Counted from the stretch's first letter, positions 33,219 through 43,417 are shown. The stretch is DNA of 64,000 nt from Nephrocerus scutellatus (GCA_947095585.1 OX352761.1:96305333-96369332); one strand, 5' to 3'. Numbers and translations are program-made. Notes: generated by a model from the sequence alone, not told the origin.

Positions 33219-34130
33219 CGTTATACCACGATTATTGCTGCATTTTGTGATATCTCCCTTCTTATAAATGGGGCACAGGTTGCCTCTTCGCCAGTCTTCT
33301 GGCTCTGCTAACTTCGTCTATGCTTGGTGGCGGCAGAATAGTATGAACTTCGGTCATTGGTGGAGCCTCCAATTCCTCAGTTAACTGGCCATTTAGCAAC
33401 TCATGAAAGTGCTCTTCCCATCGCTCTAATATGCCTTTAAGATCGGCGATCAGATTACCCTCTTTGTCCTTGCAGTATGTGCAACGCGATGTTTATTGCT
33501 TCATACCGCGGCTGGTGCGGTCCTTGCTCTCTGTACTGTTCTGCTCCCAGGCTGGTTTCTTTCGCCGGTGAACTGTTTTTACATATCATCATCGCGTGCC
33601 CGCGTTCTATGAGATTGTTGCCAATCGGTACGCAACATTCTTATGTTCAGTCGATAGCTTACATTCGTTATCGAACCAGTCGTTCCGGTCTCTACGTCTA
33701 CTGCCTAAGATGGAGTCAGCAGTATTAATGACAGTATTTTTAAGGCGTGTCCATTTCTGTTCTACGCCTGACATCTCAGCCCCAGGACTTATCCTCCCTC
33801 CATTTAGGGCAAGTCCTATCGCTTGACCATAGTTCTTTCTGGTCTCTTCTTTGCGAAGGGCAGCTGTGTTGACTCGAATCTTATTTGCGGATGCAGTCTT
33901 TCGTAATGATGCAATCCACGCTCAAAGCACCAAACCAACAAGATAGAGGACCTATTCGACGTTGGCACCTCGGTACGGTCGTACCGTCATCAGGTTCGGG
34001 TTGTGGCGGCGGTCTATCAACACCTTGTCTATCTGGTTGCGAGTGGCTCCATCAGGAGATACCCACGTGGTTTTGTGGAAATTTTTACGCGCAAACCTTG
34101 TACCTTATTGCTTGCTGCCATCTCGATGAC

Positions 34131-34460
34131 TCATTGACCATTGTCATTAGTGTTTTCATGTAAGCTATGGGTGCCAATGTACTGCCTGAGTACTGGCTCC
34201 CTACCTATTTTAGCATTCATATCCCCCAGAATAATTTTTATATCATACTGAGGGCAGGCATGGAGTTCCCGTTCGACTGATTCAAAGAATTCTTCTTTTT
34301 CATCATCTGGGCAATCCTCTGTAGGTGCGTGAACGTTTATGTGGCTTAGGTTTTTAAATTTGCCCCGCACGCGAAGGGTGCATATCCGTTCATTTATTGC
34401 TTTAAAGCCGATAACGGTGGATTTCATTTTTTTACTGACTAGAAACCCCACCCTGGGCAC
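34131..34460 (-). pseudogene. RTE endonuclease domain remnant
   Basis: A 109-codon frame covering the middle of the apurinic-type endonuclease that nicks target DNA. VGFLVSKK, then TVIGFKAINERICTLRV, INVHAPTEDC, and the catalytic-type GDMNAKIG block near its end. No SDHH-type terminal motif in this frame; it continues in another frame. It is the best-preserved endonuclease of the two RTE copies. Confidence 0.75.
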
Positions 34461-34930
34461 ATGATGGTTTGCATGACATATGTCATATTCTGATTTTTGT
34501 AAGACACCTTTCCCCGTCCACCGCTTCTCCAGGATTGCTGTTATGTCAGTCTTATAGTTAGACAGGGTATCGGCCAGCTGCTTTGCAGCTTGAACTCTAC
34601 ACAGTGAGCGTACGTTCCATGAGCATCGTTTAGCCGTTTTCGTTGCCGTGGTCGTCGTCGTTCATCAGTGTATCCGAAGCTGATTTTGGGTTCCGTAATA
34701 ATAATTTTTTTAGGTTATTGGCCTCTCGCCAACCTTACTTTGAAGGGACTACCCCGATAATTCCGCTTTTCCTGCATTGAAGGAAAATTACCGAAGGCCA
34801 CCACGGGGAGGTTTGATCGCAATTCCACCAGACAGAGATAGTTACGGCCACCTGCAATTCTAGAGTATTATGTGTTATTCCCCCTATTCTGCTGATGGCT
34901 GACCACTGCAAATTTTCAACTCTCTTAGTA

Positions 34931-35231
34931 TGTGGGTGCCGTGGCTCAGTGGAAGTGCACATTTCTGCTGAGCATGAACTCAGTTTTGAATCCCAGCAAC
35001 ACCAAAAGTATTTTTGACGGTGTCCCACCTCTCGCAAATGGGTGACAAACGTTCCGAGAGTAATACCACCTTGTCACGGAAATCTTCTCAATTCGCCGTT
35101 CGGATCCGGCCTTAAATGGTAGATCCCTTCCATTTGTGTCCAAAAATAAACATGCGCAGCACAAATGGTCGCGAGAAGTTAAGCCTTGGACCGCAATGGT
35201 CTGTCGCGTAGAATATTATTATTATTTATTA
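34931..35231 (+). mobile_element. tRNA-derived SINE, copy 2
   Basis: Same body as the copies at 27228 and 48076: GTGCCGTGGCTCAGTGG A-box region, TTTTGAATCCCAG in place of the B-box, CCCACCTCTCGC, GTTCGGATCCGG, GGTCGCGAGAAG, GACCGCAATGGTCTGTCGCG and an (ATT)n tail. The B-box has decayed, and the target duplication is at best 5 bp (TTAGT). It sits directly next to the RTE leader. Confidence 0.85.
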
Positions 35232-35380
35232 GTCGTGTGGAAGGTGGTTAAAAAGGATCTCAAAATGGTCGAAAAAACAGACAAAAAGAGGTCAAGTCAA
35301 TTTAAATAAAATTTGTAATAAAACCTTTTAGTGTACAGTAATAGTGAATTGAATTTATCGTAGCTGTTTGTTGACAAAAT
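35232..35380. repeat. Repeated segment, copy B
   Basis: Direct-orientation relative of 31805-31954, close in sequence by eye, sharing GTCGTGTGGAAGGTGGTTAA at its start and TTTGTTGACAAAAT at its end. The two copies bracket the RTE plus SINE block. Confidence 0.75.
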
Positions 35381-35545
35381 TACTATAATTACGGTTCTAT
35401 ATTTCAATAGCTTGCCGCTGACATTTTATTAAGAGCTACGAAACGAAAAAATGTTTTGTATTTTTTTATGCTCGTATTTGTTCTGTATTTGCATATTGGA
35501 TTTATTTTGAATTTTTGAATTTATTATTTTACAAAGCTCGCAATT

Positions 35546-35560
35546 AAGTAACAATAGTAA
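35546..35560. repeat. Target-site duplication, left
   Basis: AAGTAACAATAGTAA, repeated exactly at 36893-36907 around the LINE insertion. Confidence 0.9.
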
Positions 35561-36892
35561 CAAAAGGTACGTTGATGGTGAGACCCATAATCTCGTATGC
35601 GGCCATAATATGGTGGCCCAAAGCACTCGAGCGTAAAACGGCAAACGAGCTTCAGAAGCTCCAAAGGATTGCCTGTTTAGGTATTACAGGTGCTATGCGT
35701 ACCTGCCCAACGACAGCATTAGAAGCTATCGTAGGTCTTTCGCCCCTTCAGGCATTCATTAGGAAGACGGCCGCTAGATGCGCTATTAAGCTGCAACTAG
35801 AATTTAATTATAAACCAGGCGACCTTGTGGGACACCTGAGTATTCTCAACTCAATTCCCGAAAGAGACATGTTCTGCACAATACCGGACGTTATGGTCAG
35901 GGAGTACTGTTTCGGAAGGTTATTTGAAGTTGAGATCTCAGACCGCGCAAGCTGGTCAAACGGTGCTCCGACACTAGACAATAATGGACTGGTGTGGTTC
36001 ACTGACGGATCTAAGATGGAATCGGGAGTCGGAGCCGGTGTCTATGGACCTAATACAAGGGTCTCGATACCAATGGGAGACAGTCCAACGGTCTTCCAAG
36101 CCGAACTCCATGCCATAGAGATCTGTGCCAGGTTAAACCTTAGCAAAGGCGTTAAAGGCGTTAGAATATATATTTATTCAGACAGTCAGGCAGCAATTAA
36201 AGCTCTATCGTCCAACTCGATGGACTCTTTAACAGTAAAAAGCTGCTACGAAGCGTTGCAATCTCTGGCCAGACACAACAGGGTTAAGCTTGGTTGGGTA
36301 CCAGGTCATCGAGGTATCGCAGGCAACGAAGCCGCAGATGAACTAGCTAGAGCAGGTTCGGAGGCTGCATTCATAGGACCTGAACCTTTTTGTGGCGTCA
36401 ACTGGTGTGCCGCCACGAAGGTGATAAATAGCTGGGAGGGCGAACTTCGTCTGGCTCATTGGGTTAACACCCCAGGGCTTAGGCAATCCAAACAACTGAT
36501 CAGACCCTATACATATAAAGAAATCCTTAACTTAGACAAAGGTAGCATTAGGAAACTAGCCGGTTTTCTTACAGGCCACTGTGGCCTTAGATATCATCTT
36601 AACAAAATAGGTGTGGGCTCTCAAACAGAATGCAGATTCTGTGCAGAGGATGAGGAGTCATCCGAACATGTTCTCTGCGTTTGCCCAGCACTTATTTGGT
36701 TAAGGAAACGCATCTTCCATAAGGAAATATGCTCAACAGTGGAGTTGAAGAACTCTGCTACTAAGGATATATTATCTTTCATCAGGAAGGTAGTATGTCT
36801 ATTAGACAACTAATGCCCTATCGATACAATAGATCTTTCAGGTCGCGGTGTCAGTCACTTGGACTAGGGTCTACACAAAAAAAAAAAAAAAA
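35561..36892 (+). mobile_element. Young 5'-truncated RNase H-bearing LINE
   Basis: Flanked by a perfect 15-bp duplication and ending in a poly(A) run (36877-36892). It starts inside pol just after the RT thumb, so most of the element was not copied, as is usual for LINE insertions by target-primed reverse transcription. The surviving ORF is intact, in contrast to every other LINE in the window, indicating recent insertion. Confidence 0.92.
35575..36813 (+). CDS. LINE pol C-terminus: RNase H and zinc knuckle (intact)
   Basis: 412-codon frame from the first ATG (35575); the frame has no known start of its own because the element is truncated. Order: connection region (MVRPIISYAAIIWWPK, LGITGAMRTCPTTALEAI; residues 1-70), spacer, RNase H (about 138-260), spacer, zinc knuckle (353-370). 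The four RNase H acids expected for the DEDD fold are present: D144 (FTDGSK), E177 (FQAELHA), D203 (YSDSQAA) and D255 (GNEAADELA), plus H245 in VPGHRG. The knuckle reads C353-x2-C356-x8-H365-x2-C368-x-C370. It would degrade the RNA strand during reverse transcription, but without RT or endonuclease this fragment cannot move itself. Upstream control is absent; any expression would depend on the insertion site. Confidence 0.9.
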   Translation: MVRPIISYAAIIWWPKALERKTANELQKLQRIACLGITGAMRTCPTTALEAIVGLSPLQAFIRKTAARCAIKLQLEFNYKPGDLVGHLSILNSIPERDMFCTIPDVMVREYCFGRLFEVEISDRASWSNGAPTLDNNGLVWFTDGSKMESGVGAGVYGPNTRVSIPMGDSPTVFQAELHAIEICARLNLSKGVKGVRIYIYSDSQAAIKALSSNSMDSLTVKSCYEALQSLARHNRVKLGWVPGHRGIAGNEAADELARAGSEAAFIGPEPFCGVNWCAATKVINSWEGELRLAHWVNTPGLRQSKQLIRPYTYKEILNLDKGSIRKLAGFLTGHCGLRYHLNKIGVGSQTECRFCAEDEESSEHVLCVCPALIWLRKRIFHKEICSTVELKNSATKDILSFIRKVVCLLDN

Positions 36893-36907
36893 AAGTAACA
36901 ATAGTAA
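36893..36907. repeat. Target-site duplication, right
   Basis: Exact copy of 35546-35560, directly after the poly(A) tail. Confidence 0.9.
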
Positions 36908-37079
36908 AACCATTATTTGGAAGCACTGGAAGCAGCTTACTTCAACTATTGACTGACAATTGCCAACAATCACGCAACAAAATAGATCTACATGCTATGA
37001 TAGAGAACATGCAAGATGTAACGAATCTATATTTTTCTGTTGAATATTTTGATTTAATCAATTGTTTTATGTTTTTCTT

Positions 37080-37605
37080 CTAAATATTAAAATGAAATTG
37101 TGTTGGTATGTTATTTATAGAAGATTTATCAACCGATATTTATGAAATATTTTTAATCTATATATGGAAGCTGGAGGATGATTATAGGCCACCACTCATC
37201 GGTAGTAAGATACTAGCGGGGGGAAAACTTAAAATATTTAAATCAATTATATATAAAAGTATAACCTGTATGCTTGTACACATTGTTATGAAAATAGATT
37301 TATTACACTTAACAGCGCCATCTGTAGATCAAGTAATATTCTATATGAAATTGTATGAGGCGAATTTTATTTGCTAGGTGATTCTTAGTGTAAGAATCGA
37401 ACATTTTCGAAACTTATACTTATTCACAGTTAGTTAGCTATGATTTGGATTTATACCGGAGTACTTGTAAGAAGATATGGCAGTCTTATATGTGAATAGA
37501 AAGGTTATTGTGAAATAAAGTTGTAATTTGTAAATAAACGAAGTTCTGTTTTGTTTTTATTTGAAAAATCCATTACGAACTCTAGAAAGACTAAATTTCG
37601 TAACA
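37080..37605 (+). mobile_element. Probable left LTR of a degraded LTR retrotransposon
   Basis: The right edge is set by TAACA immediately before a primer-binding site. It contains AGCGCCATCTGTAGATCAAG, of the sort common in insect LTRs, and AATAAA-like signals near 37515. The section 37395-37500 has a relative at 41885-42030 (shared CAGTTAGTTA, TTATGATNTGGATTTNTACC and GCAAGAAGATA), which I take as the other LTR. The left edge is uncertain. Confidence 0.5.
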
Positions 37606-37626
37606 ATTCGTGTCAGAAGTGGAATT
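37606..37626 (+). promoter_or_regulatory. tRNA-Leu-type primer-binding site
   Basis: The string CGTGTCAGAAGTGGAATTT closely resembles the TGGTGTCAGAAGTGGGAT primer site that mdg3/blastopia-type Ty3/gypsy elements use with tRNA-Leu, with about two differences. Position directly after an LTR-like ...ACA end supports it. Confidence 0.5.
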
Positions 37627-38300
37627 TTGCTAATTGTTAAGCAATAAATAATTAAATGGGGCTGCTGCAGTAAACATTAAAACCTACAGTTCCCAGAAGC
37701 TGAAAATAGAGCTCGGAAGCCGTACAGGAAACAAGTAAGAGATATTTCACAGATTACAACAAGTCGTAAAAGTGGAAAAGCAGTAAGCTGGTGAAGTTTT
37801 TACAACTGAAACGGAGCTAACGAATTGAGAATCCTCTACTTCGGATGATAAGGATGTGTCAAACATAAGAAGAGAAGTTGAAAGTACTAATGCAACAGAC
37901 TCAAGAGATAAGAAAGGGTTAGTTCAGCAGTTAGCAAAACAAAAAATCGCAGCAACATAGTTAGGAGAACCTTCAAATGATTTTTGAGCTATGCAGTAAG
38001 TTTGATCAGCATAGGAAAAAGTTCGAACAGAAAAATCTAGAATTGTGCTCAAAACATCCCGATAAATTCTATAAAAACAGAAATTAAGTCAGCAAACACA
38101 AGATCTAAAGCAGGAATTGAACTCCAAATTCGACAAAGAAAATTAAAAGCTAGATCTAGAGATAAAATGAAATCCTGAAAGAGTTAGACTTGCTTACGTA
38201 CAATTTCATACAGAAGCTAAACAAAGTACATCTGCAGACGAAAAAATAAAAGCGAGGAGAACAGCTTCAAAATGTAAAACGGGAAATAACTAAACTAGCA
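37627..38300 (+). pseudogene. Degraded gag-like region of LTR element
   Basis: A/G-rich DNA after the primer site with broken frames rich in Lys, Glu and Gln (for example around 37850-38200), as in the start of a retrotransposon gag. No zinc knuckle or protease recognised. It ends where the next LINE begins. Confidence 0.35.
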
Positions 38301-38305
38301 CGACA

Positions 38306-38438
38306 GGCCTATTGCCGAGTTTCGGCTGATGTCTTATGCGGACTCTCCTACATGAGCACGGAACGTATAACTCCCGAATGTGGTAAACGTTCCGTGCCGA
38401 GAATCAGCTTGGCTGGGAGCCCAGTTTAAAAATAGGCC
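38306..38438 (+). other. Closed multi-branch RNA fold at LINE 5' end
   Basis: GGCCTATT (38306-38313) is exactly complementary to AATAGGCC (38431-38438) and would close the fold. Inside are GCCGA-GTT-TCGGC (38314-38326), an 11-bp hairpin GCACGGAACGT (38356-38366) with ACGTTCCGTGC (38387-38397), and GGCT-GGG-AGCC (38411-38421). A compact leader with a terminal stem at a LINE 5' end brings self-cleaving HDV-like ribozymes to mind, but I cannot show the ribozyme core. Confidence 0.55.
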
Positions 38439-38552
38439 AGTCGCTCACGGAGTATCTGGATACCTGGTGCCCTCGAGACTCTAGCCTTATCTCTATATTG
38501 CGGATCTCTGTGCAGATGGACCACCCATTTCCCTGCCGCTAGCACAAAAACT

Positions 38553-39704
38553 TTGAAGACCGGTACTTCTTCCTTATCGGACGGTAGTACGGTGCCATTG
38601 CTGTCTACCGGTAATGCTCCTGCAACAGTGGGTAGAGGTTTAACTACTGCCGACAAGCGCAGGTCGGCCTTGACAGTTAGGCCTTGTACTAGCAGCGGTA
38701 GAATTGTGTCACCTCATGGCCCTTCCGCTGCCAGTAAGCTTGTGGGGGCATCTGATGGATGTTTGCGACAACGCGCTCCATCTAAATCGTCTACTGGTAA
38801 TGCTCCTGCAATGGTGGGTAGTGGTTTAACTACTGCCGACAAGCGCAGGTCGGCTTTGACAGTTAGGCCTTCTACTGGCAGCGGTAGGATTGTAGCACCT
38901 CATGGCCCTTCTGCTGCCAGTAAGCTTGTGGGGGCATCTGATGGATGTTTGCGACAACGCACTCCATCTTGATCGTCGTACAAGGATCGGCGTACTGTGG
39001 TACGGACACCGAAGGCCCTCGGAGCAATTCCAGAGACCAACAGAACACCGAAGCAGGTCGCCAAGCTGAAATGGGCCAAAACCCTTAATGAGAAGCACGA
39101 AAAACGGACCAACGATGACTCTACATCTAAGCGACAGAGATCGGTGAAGGTAATCGATTCGATTTCAAAAAGACTTAAAGTGCACAGCACCAGCATATTT
39201 AGTCACTCAATCTTTACATTTCAGAGGTCCTTCAGTGATGTCCTTAAAGACAAAATCATAGTCGCTGTGATAGATTGCAGCAATGGAACTATCTCTCCAG
39301 AAGGGTGGCAATAAGTCAAGCTTAAACTCTCTGCTAGCTTCTTGAATTTTATGAAGGAGCATCCAGGATCACCTCCTATCACACGCTATGGCGGCTGGCT
39401 CCAGGACCGTATTAAGCTAATCGCGTATGATGACTTGAGATCTCACGATCTCTATAAAGAGGCCATTAGCAGTCTAGGAGAGGTTTGGCCGGGTGCTAAG
39501 CTAGAGGTCGTTGCGAAGGAGTATATCCTAAGCCGACCGAGAGCTTTCACCTGGATTGTGACTGAACCCTCCTCTGCGAACGAAATAATCCAGGTCCTTC
39601 AAATTAGCAATCCATCACTTCCGACCCACGACTGTAAAGTCACCAAGTTGGAGGAGCAAAGAGGTTCCTACATTGAAGACACTCCAAATACTCCACTTCG
39701 GTGA
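38553..39704 (+). pseudogene. LINE ORF1 with DUF4780-like domain, frameshifted
   Basis: Three overlapping frames (38553-38972, 38997-39314, 39342-39704) read through as one protein broken by a stop after a tandem repeat and a stop at 39312. N-terminal part is Ser/Thr/Gly-rich with two 62-residue repeats. The middle is basic (KRTNDDSTSKRQRSVK, near 39100). The C-terminal folded domain contains FSDVLKDKIIVAVIDCSNG, GWLQDRIKLIAYDDLRS, SLGEVWPGAKLEVV and SRPRAFTWI. This matches the pattern I associate with DUF4780-type ORF1 domains of LOA elements, thought to package element RNA; family name is from memory of the motif, not a search. Confidence 0.65.
38603..38974 (+). repeat. Two 186-bp tandem repeats in ORF1
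   Basis: Copies at 38603-38788 and 38789-38974; period 186 bp = 62 codons. Shared protein text includes STGNAPA, GLTTADKRRSALTVRP and HGPSAASKLVGASDG. Few differences are visible, so the duplication is younger than the element, or was selected within it. Confidence 0.85.
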
Positions 39705-40129
39705 CCCTGTCACAGTCGCCTATCTCCCTAACCGATCCTCTATCGGATAAGGAGACGGAGGGCTCAGCCCACGCCAACAAGGACGTACTTCTCAGTTCGT
39801 CTTCAGAAAGGTAAGATCTGGAAAACACCGTGGGGGAGGTTTCTCTCCATGATTGCAACAAAAATGCTCCAGTTAGTTCAGATTAAACTCTAAACTCTAA
39901 AAAGACTTCGGCCTCCCTTTTACTTACTCCGCCTACTTAAAGGCGGAGAGGACATCGTCCTGATCCGAGTACCATGTATTGTTAACAACAGACTGCAGAC
40001 TGGTTATTTCTCGCAATATGTAGCAGATAAAGGTAAACCTAGATCCTGTATATTAGTGAAACGTAATATAAATTCCATTATATATTAAGTAGTAATCTAA
40101 CTATAGTCAATACTGGTAATGAACCACCC

Positions 40130-40780
40130 TCCTAGACATCAAAAGCGCTTTTAACAACGTCAAATCATCTGCGATTATGGATGCGCTTCTTCTTCTTCTG
40201 CTCATAAGTCGGATTATTAATTCAATTCTGGGCGTGTCGTCTGCCAGAAGATCTGTCTGCGGAGGAACCCCACAAGGTGGAGTCCTGTCCCCCCTTTTAT
40301 GGAACTTAGCGTTGAATGAGCTGCTGGTATGCCTAAGAGGTGAGGGCTGCAGAGTAATCGTTTATGCGGATGACGTTTCTTTTTCCGTCTCAGGAAAATA
40401 CCCGAATAGCTTAAAGGAACTCCTGCAAAATGCTCTCAACAAGCTAACTTGCTAACTGGGCAGATCGCTGTGGTTTAGGGGTAAATCCTCACAAAACTGA
40501 GCTTGTACTATTCACCAGGAAATATAAAGTTTCACCTATTCACCCTCTTTCTATAAAAGGTATAAGCTTAACATTCTCTGATAGAGCCAAGTATTTGGCT
40601 CTTATTTTGGAAAGAAAGCTGAACTGGAAACCTAACATACAAGAAAAAGTTCGTCAAGCCACAGTGGCACTCTTCTCATGCATAAAAGCCATTGGTAGCA
40701 GATGGGGTATTCAACCACATTGGCTATATACAGCGGTAGTAAGACCTACTCTTCTATACGGTGTGACTATAAGGTAGACT
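40130..40780 (+). pseudogene. LOA-like reverse transcriptase fragment
   Basis: Segments read LDIKSAFNNVK (just before 40177), then GGTPQGGVLSPLLWNLALNE and VIVYADDVSFSVSGKYP, giving an intact YADD catalytic box at about 40363-40374. After a stop it continues with VNPHKTELVLFTRKYK and LERKLNWKPNI, and RPTLLYGV. Motif A region FNNVK precedes the first ATG, showing that the ATG-started frame is not a true start. Stops at 40453 and 40777 kill it. Confidence 0.75.
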
Positions 40781-41129
40781 ACCTTAAATAAGAAAGTAAA
40801 CCTTGACAAATTAAGCAAAGTCCAAAGATAAGCTAGTCTATGTATGAGCGGAGCACCTCGTAAAACTGCCTCCTCCGCATTGTGCATTCCGTTCGACCTT
40901 ACACCACTCGACATTTACAGAAGGCAAATAACTGCTAGTTCGGCTATTCGCCTTAATGCTATCTCCCAGTGCACTAGAAATGAAATCGGTCACTCCTATA
41001 TCCTGAATTTAGTGAGGATCCCAGACAACATAGACTACACCATCCGCAACTCCATTTCAACAAAAACTTCAAGGTCACCTTCCCCTCCAGTTTATTCTGG
41101 GACGAAGACTACTACCTGGAAGATAAACA

Positions 41130-41425
41130 ATTCATTTTTACACAGACGGCTCAAAAACTGATGACGGAGTCGGCGGAGTTTTCTCAAAAAAGCTTAATCT
41201 TAGCATCTCGTTCCGTCTTCCAAATCACTGTAGTGTTTTCCAGGCTGAAATTATGGCTATCAGTGAATCCTTGTCATGGCTGAAGAGAAAGGATATCCGT
41301 ATATTCTCGGATAGTCTAGCTTCACTGAAATCCCTGGAATCGGTCTCCACTAATTCAATTGTAGCCCTTAACTGCCGATCATCTCTCATGGAGATGGCGG
41401 AGCAGTTCAATAGCCACCTATTTTT
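41130..41425 (+). pseudogene. LOA-like RNase H remnant
   Basis: FYTDGSKTDDGVGG (about 41137-41180), VFQAEIMAISESLSWLK (41237-41290) and FSDSLASLKSLES (41303-41342) carry three of the expected acidic residues. The frame runs on to EMAEQFN and then loses homology, and the fourth acid (in ADELA) is deleted. Confidence 0.7.
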
Positions 41426-41572
41426 GCTTATTTTTGCTTCATACGAAGCTCTAATTGGTTCATCGAGTAAGTATAAGGAATCGATATCATTCTGGTCCGT
41501 GTGGTATCACAATGGACCATTACTGGTCTAAGTGTGTCGGTTTCACTGACAGCCGCATTAACCGAACCTAAC

Positions 41573-41810
41573 CTATTTCCGATAGACAACAGTTTTTGTA
41601 AAAATTTGTAAGTAATTGGGCTCAGTGTTCCAGGCGCACCCATAGAAATTTTATGAAAAAAGGTATCCGATTTTCTTCAAATTCTATACACATGTGTATC
41701 TCCGATTTACAACACTTTTCGTAAAAATTTTGAAGAACCCCTGAGTATAAGAACGTACAATAAAAATTTTAATTTGTATGGGCTGTTTTGTATAAACGAG
41801 TATTAAGACT
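41573..41810 (-). repeat. 120-bp units next to LINE end
   Basis: About two units with CCGATAGACAACAGTTTTTG and ATACACATGTGTATCTCCGA (41685-41704), then the linker terminus GTATGGGCTGTTTTGTATAA. Confidence 0.8.
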
Positions 41811-42035
41811 ATGTGAAATACCCAGCGTTGCCTCGCTGCCCCTACCACAGTTCTAGTTCCAGTATTTTCTAGATGGTTCGAATAGAACAGAAAAAAAGAA
41901 TATTCTCGAAACTTTTGATTAGGAAAAAATACCGCACTTTTTGTCGCAGTTAGTTATTTATGATATGGATTTGTACCAGAGTGCTTGCAAGAAGATAAAG
42001 CTGTTTTATATGTAAACTTGTGTGCACACATCCCG
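41811..42035 (+). mobile_element. Dispersed repeat end plus probable LTR fragment
   Basis: 41811-41870 (AATACCCAGCGTTGCCTCGC) resembles the end of the repeat at 24.4/28.0 kb. 41885-42030 resembles 37395-37500 of the putative LTR, in the same orientation. No clean right edge is visible. Confidence 0.45.
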
Positions 42036-43417
42036 TTATACGAATAGACGGACTCCTAGTTCGTATTATTTAATTGAATGTCATTGTCTTACAACGAAGA
42101 TATTTCTCAATTTTATTTAAAAGTGTTGCTCCAATTATGGTTTATGTCTCTTGTTAAAAAATATGCATATTTGCTTATTGCAACTTTCTTACATACTTAA
42201 GTTATTTTTTTAGTGGATTGAATGTTCTAACTCAAGAGACCTGCCATCTGTCTTCGTTCTTAATTTGCTATGAATAAAAGTTATTACGCTCAGTGAATGC
42301 ACAAAATTTTAACTAAATACATTCTCAAATATGAATTTTTTACATTAACTACCTAAAAAGCAGAAATACTAAATTTAAAAAGACTGGAGTGACTGTTAAA
42401 ATCACATTTCCTTGCAAAAGGGAGGTGGAAGAAAATATTTTAAATAAATTGAAATGTGCAAAATACTAAAAATATCCAAAATGAGTGGAGCACTTAGCGA
42501 TCTCTTTGCTGTTTTCTTTTTCGTTTTGCTGGCAGTGGAATTAAAGTACCATCCCTCTGCGGCACTGTTTTAAAAAACTGAAGTAGGTGGCACTTGTGCC
42601 TTTGCCGTTTTAGTCCGTTTTCAAGTTCAGAGAGAAGAATCAGCAAAAATAAATTAAACTTTGTTTGTGTACGTAGATGAAGGGTCCTCAATTTAGCCTG
42701 ATTATGAAAGTAAGATTAGTGGGGTATGGTGTGGCAAAATACAGACGAAACGGACAACTAAATCGTATTAACACAGCGACAGAAGATACCGACAAATACT
42801 GACGAGATTAACGTCACTTAAATTCGTATTGAGGTTCTTTTAAGCGCGTTAACTCGTTTAGGGATATTTAATTTGTTTGACTGCAGTCGCTGAAACGTTT
42901 ATTAATTCAGTTAAAACAGAAACAGGCATTATGCGAATCTGTGCGCATTTAAATTCGTAATAACATCATATTCATTTGAAAATCGAAAGTTTGGATTTAA
43001 ATATGAAGACATTTTTATTTTATTTTATGTACAAAGGCATTTTTCGGAAAATAGCTAAGGTTTTAATAATGTAACTTGAGATATGTTAGCATTAGTAATA
43101 AATTTGAAGATTACACATTGATTTCAATCTTAATATATCAAAACGATAGGTGCATGTATGCGTGTTCGCAGTTAATCAGAAACCGATCATCCGATAGAAC
43201 TGAAACTCTGGGAAACCTTAATTAGTTGAGTTTCATGCGTTCCACTGGTGTAAAATTTGACAATAATATCGCCTCAGCACTACTTCCGTCGAGGTGTCAT
43301 ATCATCACAGTTGACCTTAGCGACCCCGAAAACTATAAAATCGATAGCGACATTAATATCGCTAACCCGCCGCCTTCAACCCACCCCACCCACACAAAAA
43401 TTCTCTGTTTTATATAC
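42036..43417. other. AT-rich DNA, no gene seen
   Basis: Only short frames without resemblance to known families. Confidence 0.5.

Larger units (their letters stand above)
31966..34910 (-). mobile_element. RTE-like LINE, nearly full length but decayed
   Basis: Read on the minus strand: leader from about 34910 (GTCAGCCATCAGCAGAATAG), endonuclease (34460-34131; VGFLVSKK, INVHAPTE and GDMNAKIG motifs of an apurinic-type endonuclease), linker, RT (33218-32898; YQCGFIPVKSTTDK, FKAAYDS, FGIPNKLTR), C-terminal region (32669-32298; LTYGSETWVLSKKHSDL) and the end with a RDRW..F motif and a TGATGATGAG tail at 31966. Many frameshifts and stops. It retains the endonuclease segment that is deleted from the copy at 59.3 kb. 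RTE assignment is from the compact endonuclease-RT layout and the simple-repeat tail. Confidence 0.85.
38301..41572 (+). mobile_element. LOA-like LINE, decayed, with DUF4780-like ORF1
   Basis: Order: structured leader (38306-38438), ORF1 (about 38553-39704), start of ORF2 (about 39865), large deletion removing endonuclease and the start of RT, RT (40130-40780), connection (40830-41080), RNase H start (41130-41420), internal deletion, then a 3' end with GTGGTATCACAATGGACC (41500-41520) and a terminal CGAACCTAACCTA (41560-41572). The RNase H, the layout and the ORF1 type suggest the LOA/I group. It seems to lie inside the LTR element whose LTR-like pieces are at 37.1-37.6 and 41.9-42.0 kb. Confidence 0.8.

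Noticed and set aside
32298..34163. Plus-strand frames across the RTE region
   Set aside because: They are antisense shadows of the minus-strand RTE pol.
34735..35164. Two minus-strand frames of 100 and 72 codons
   Set aside because: They span the junction of the RTE leader and the SINE and have no coherent domain.
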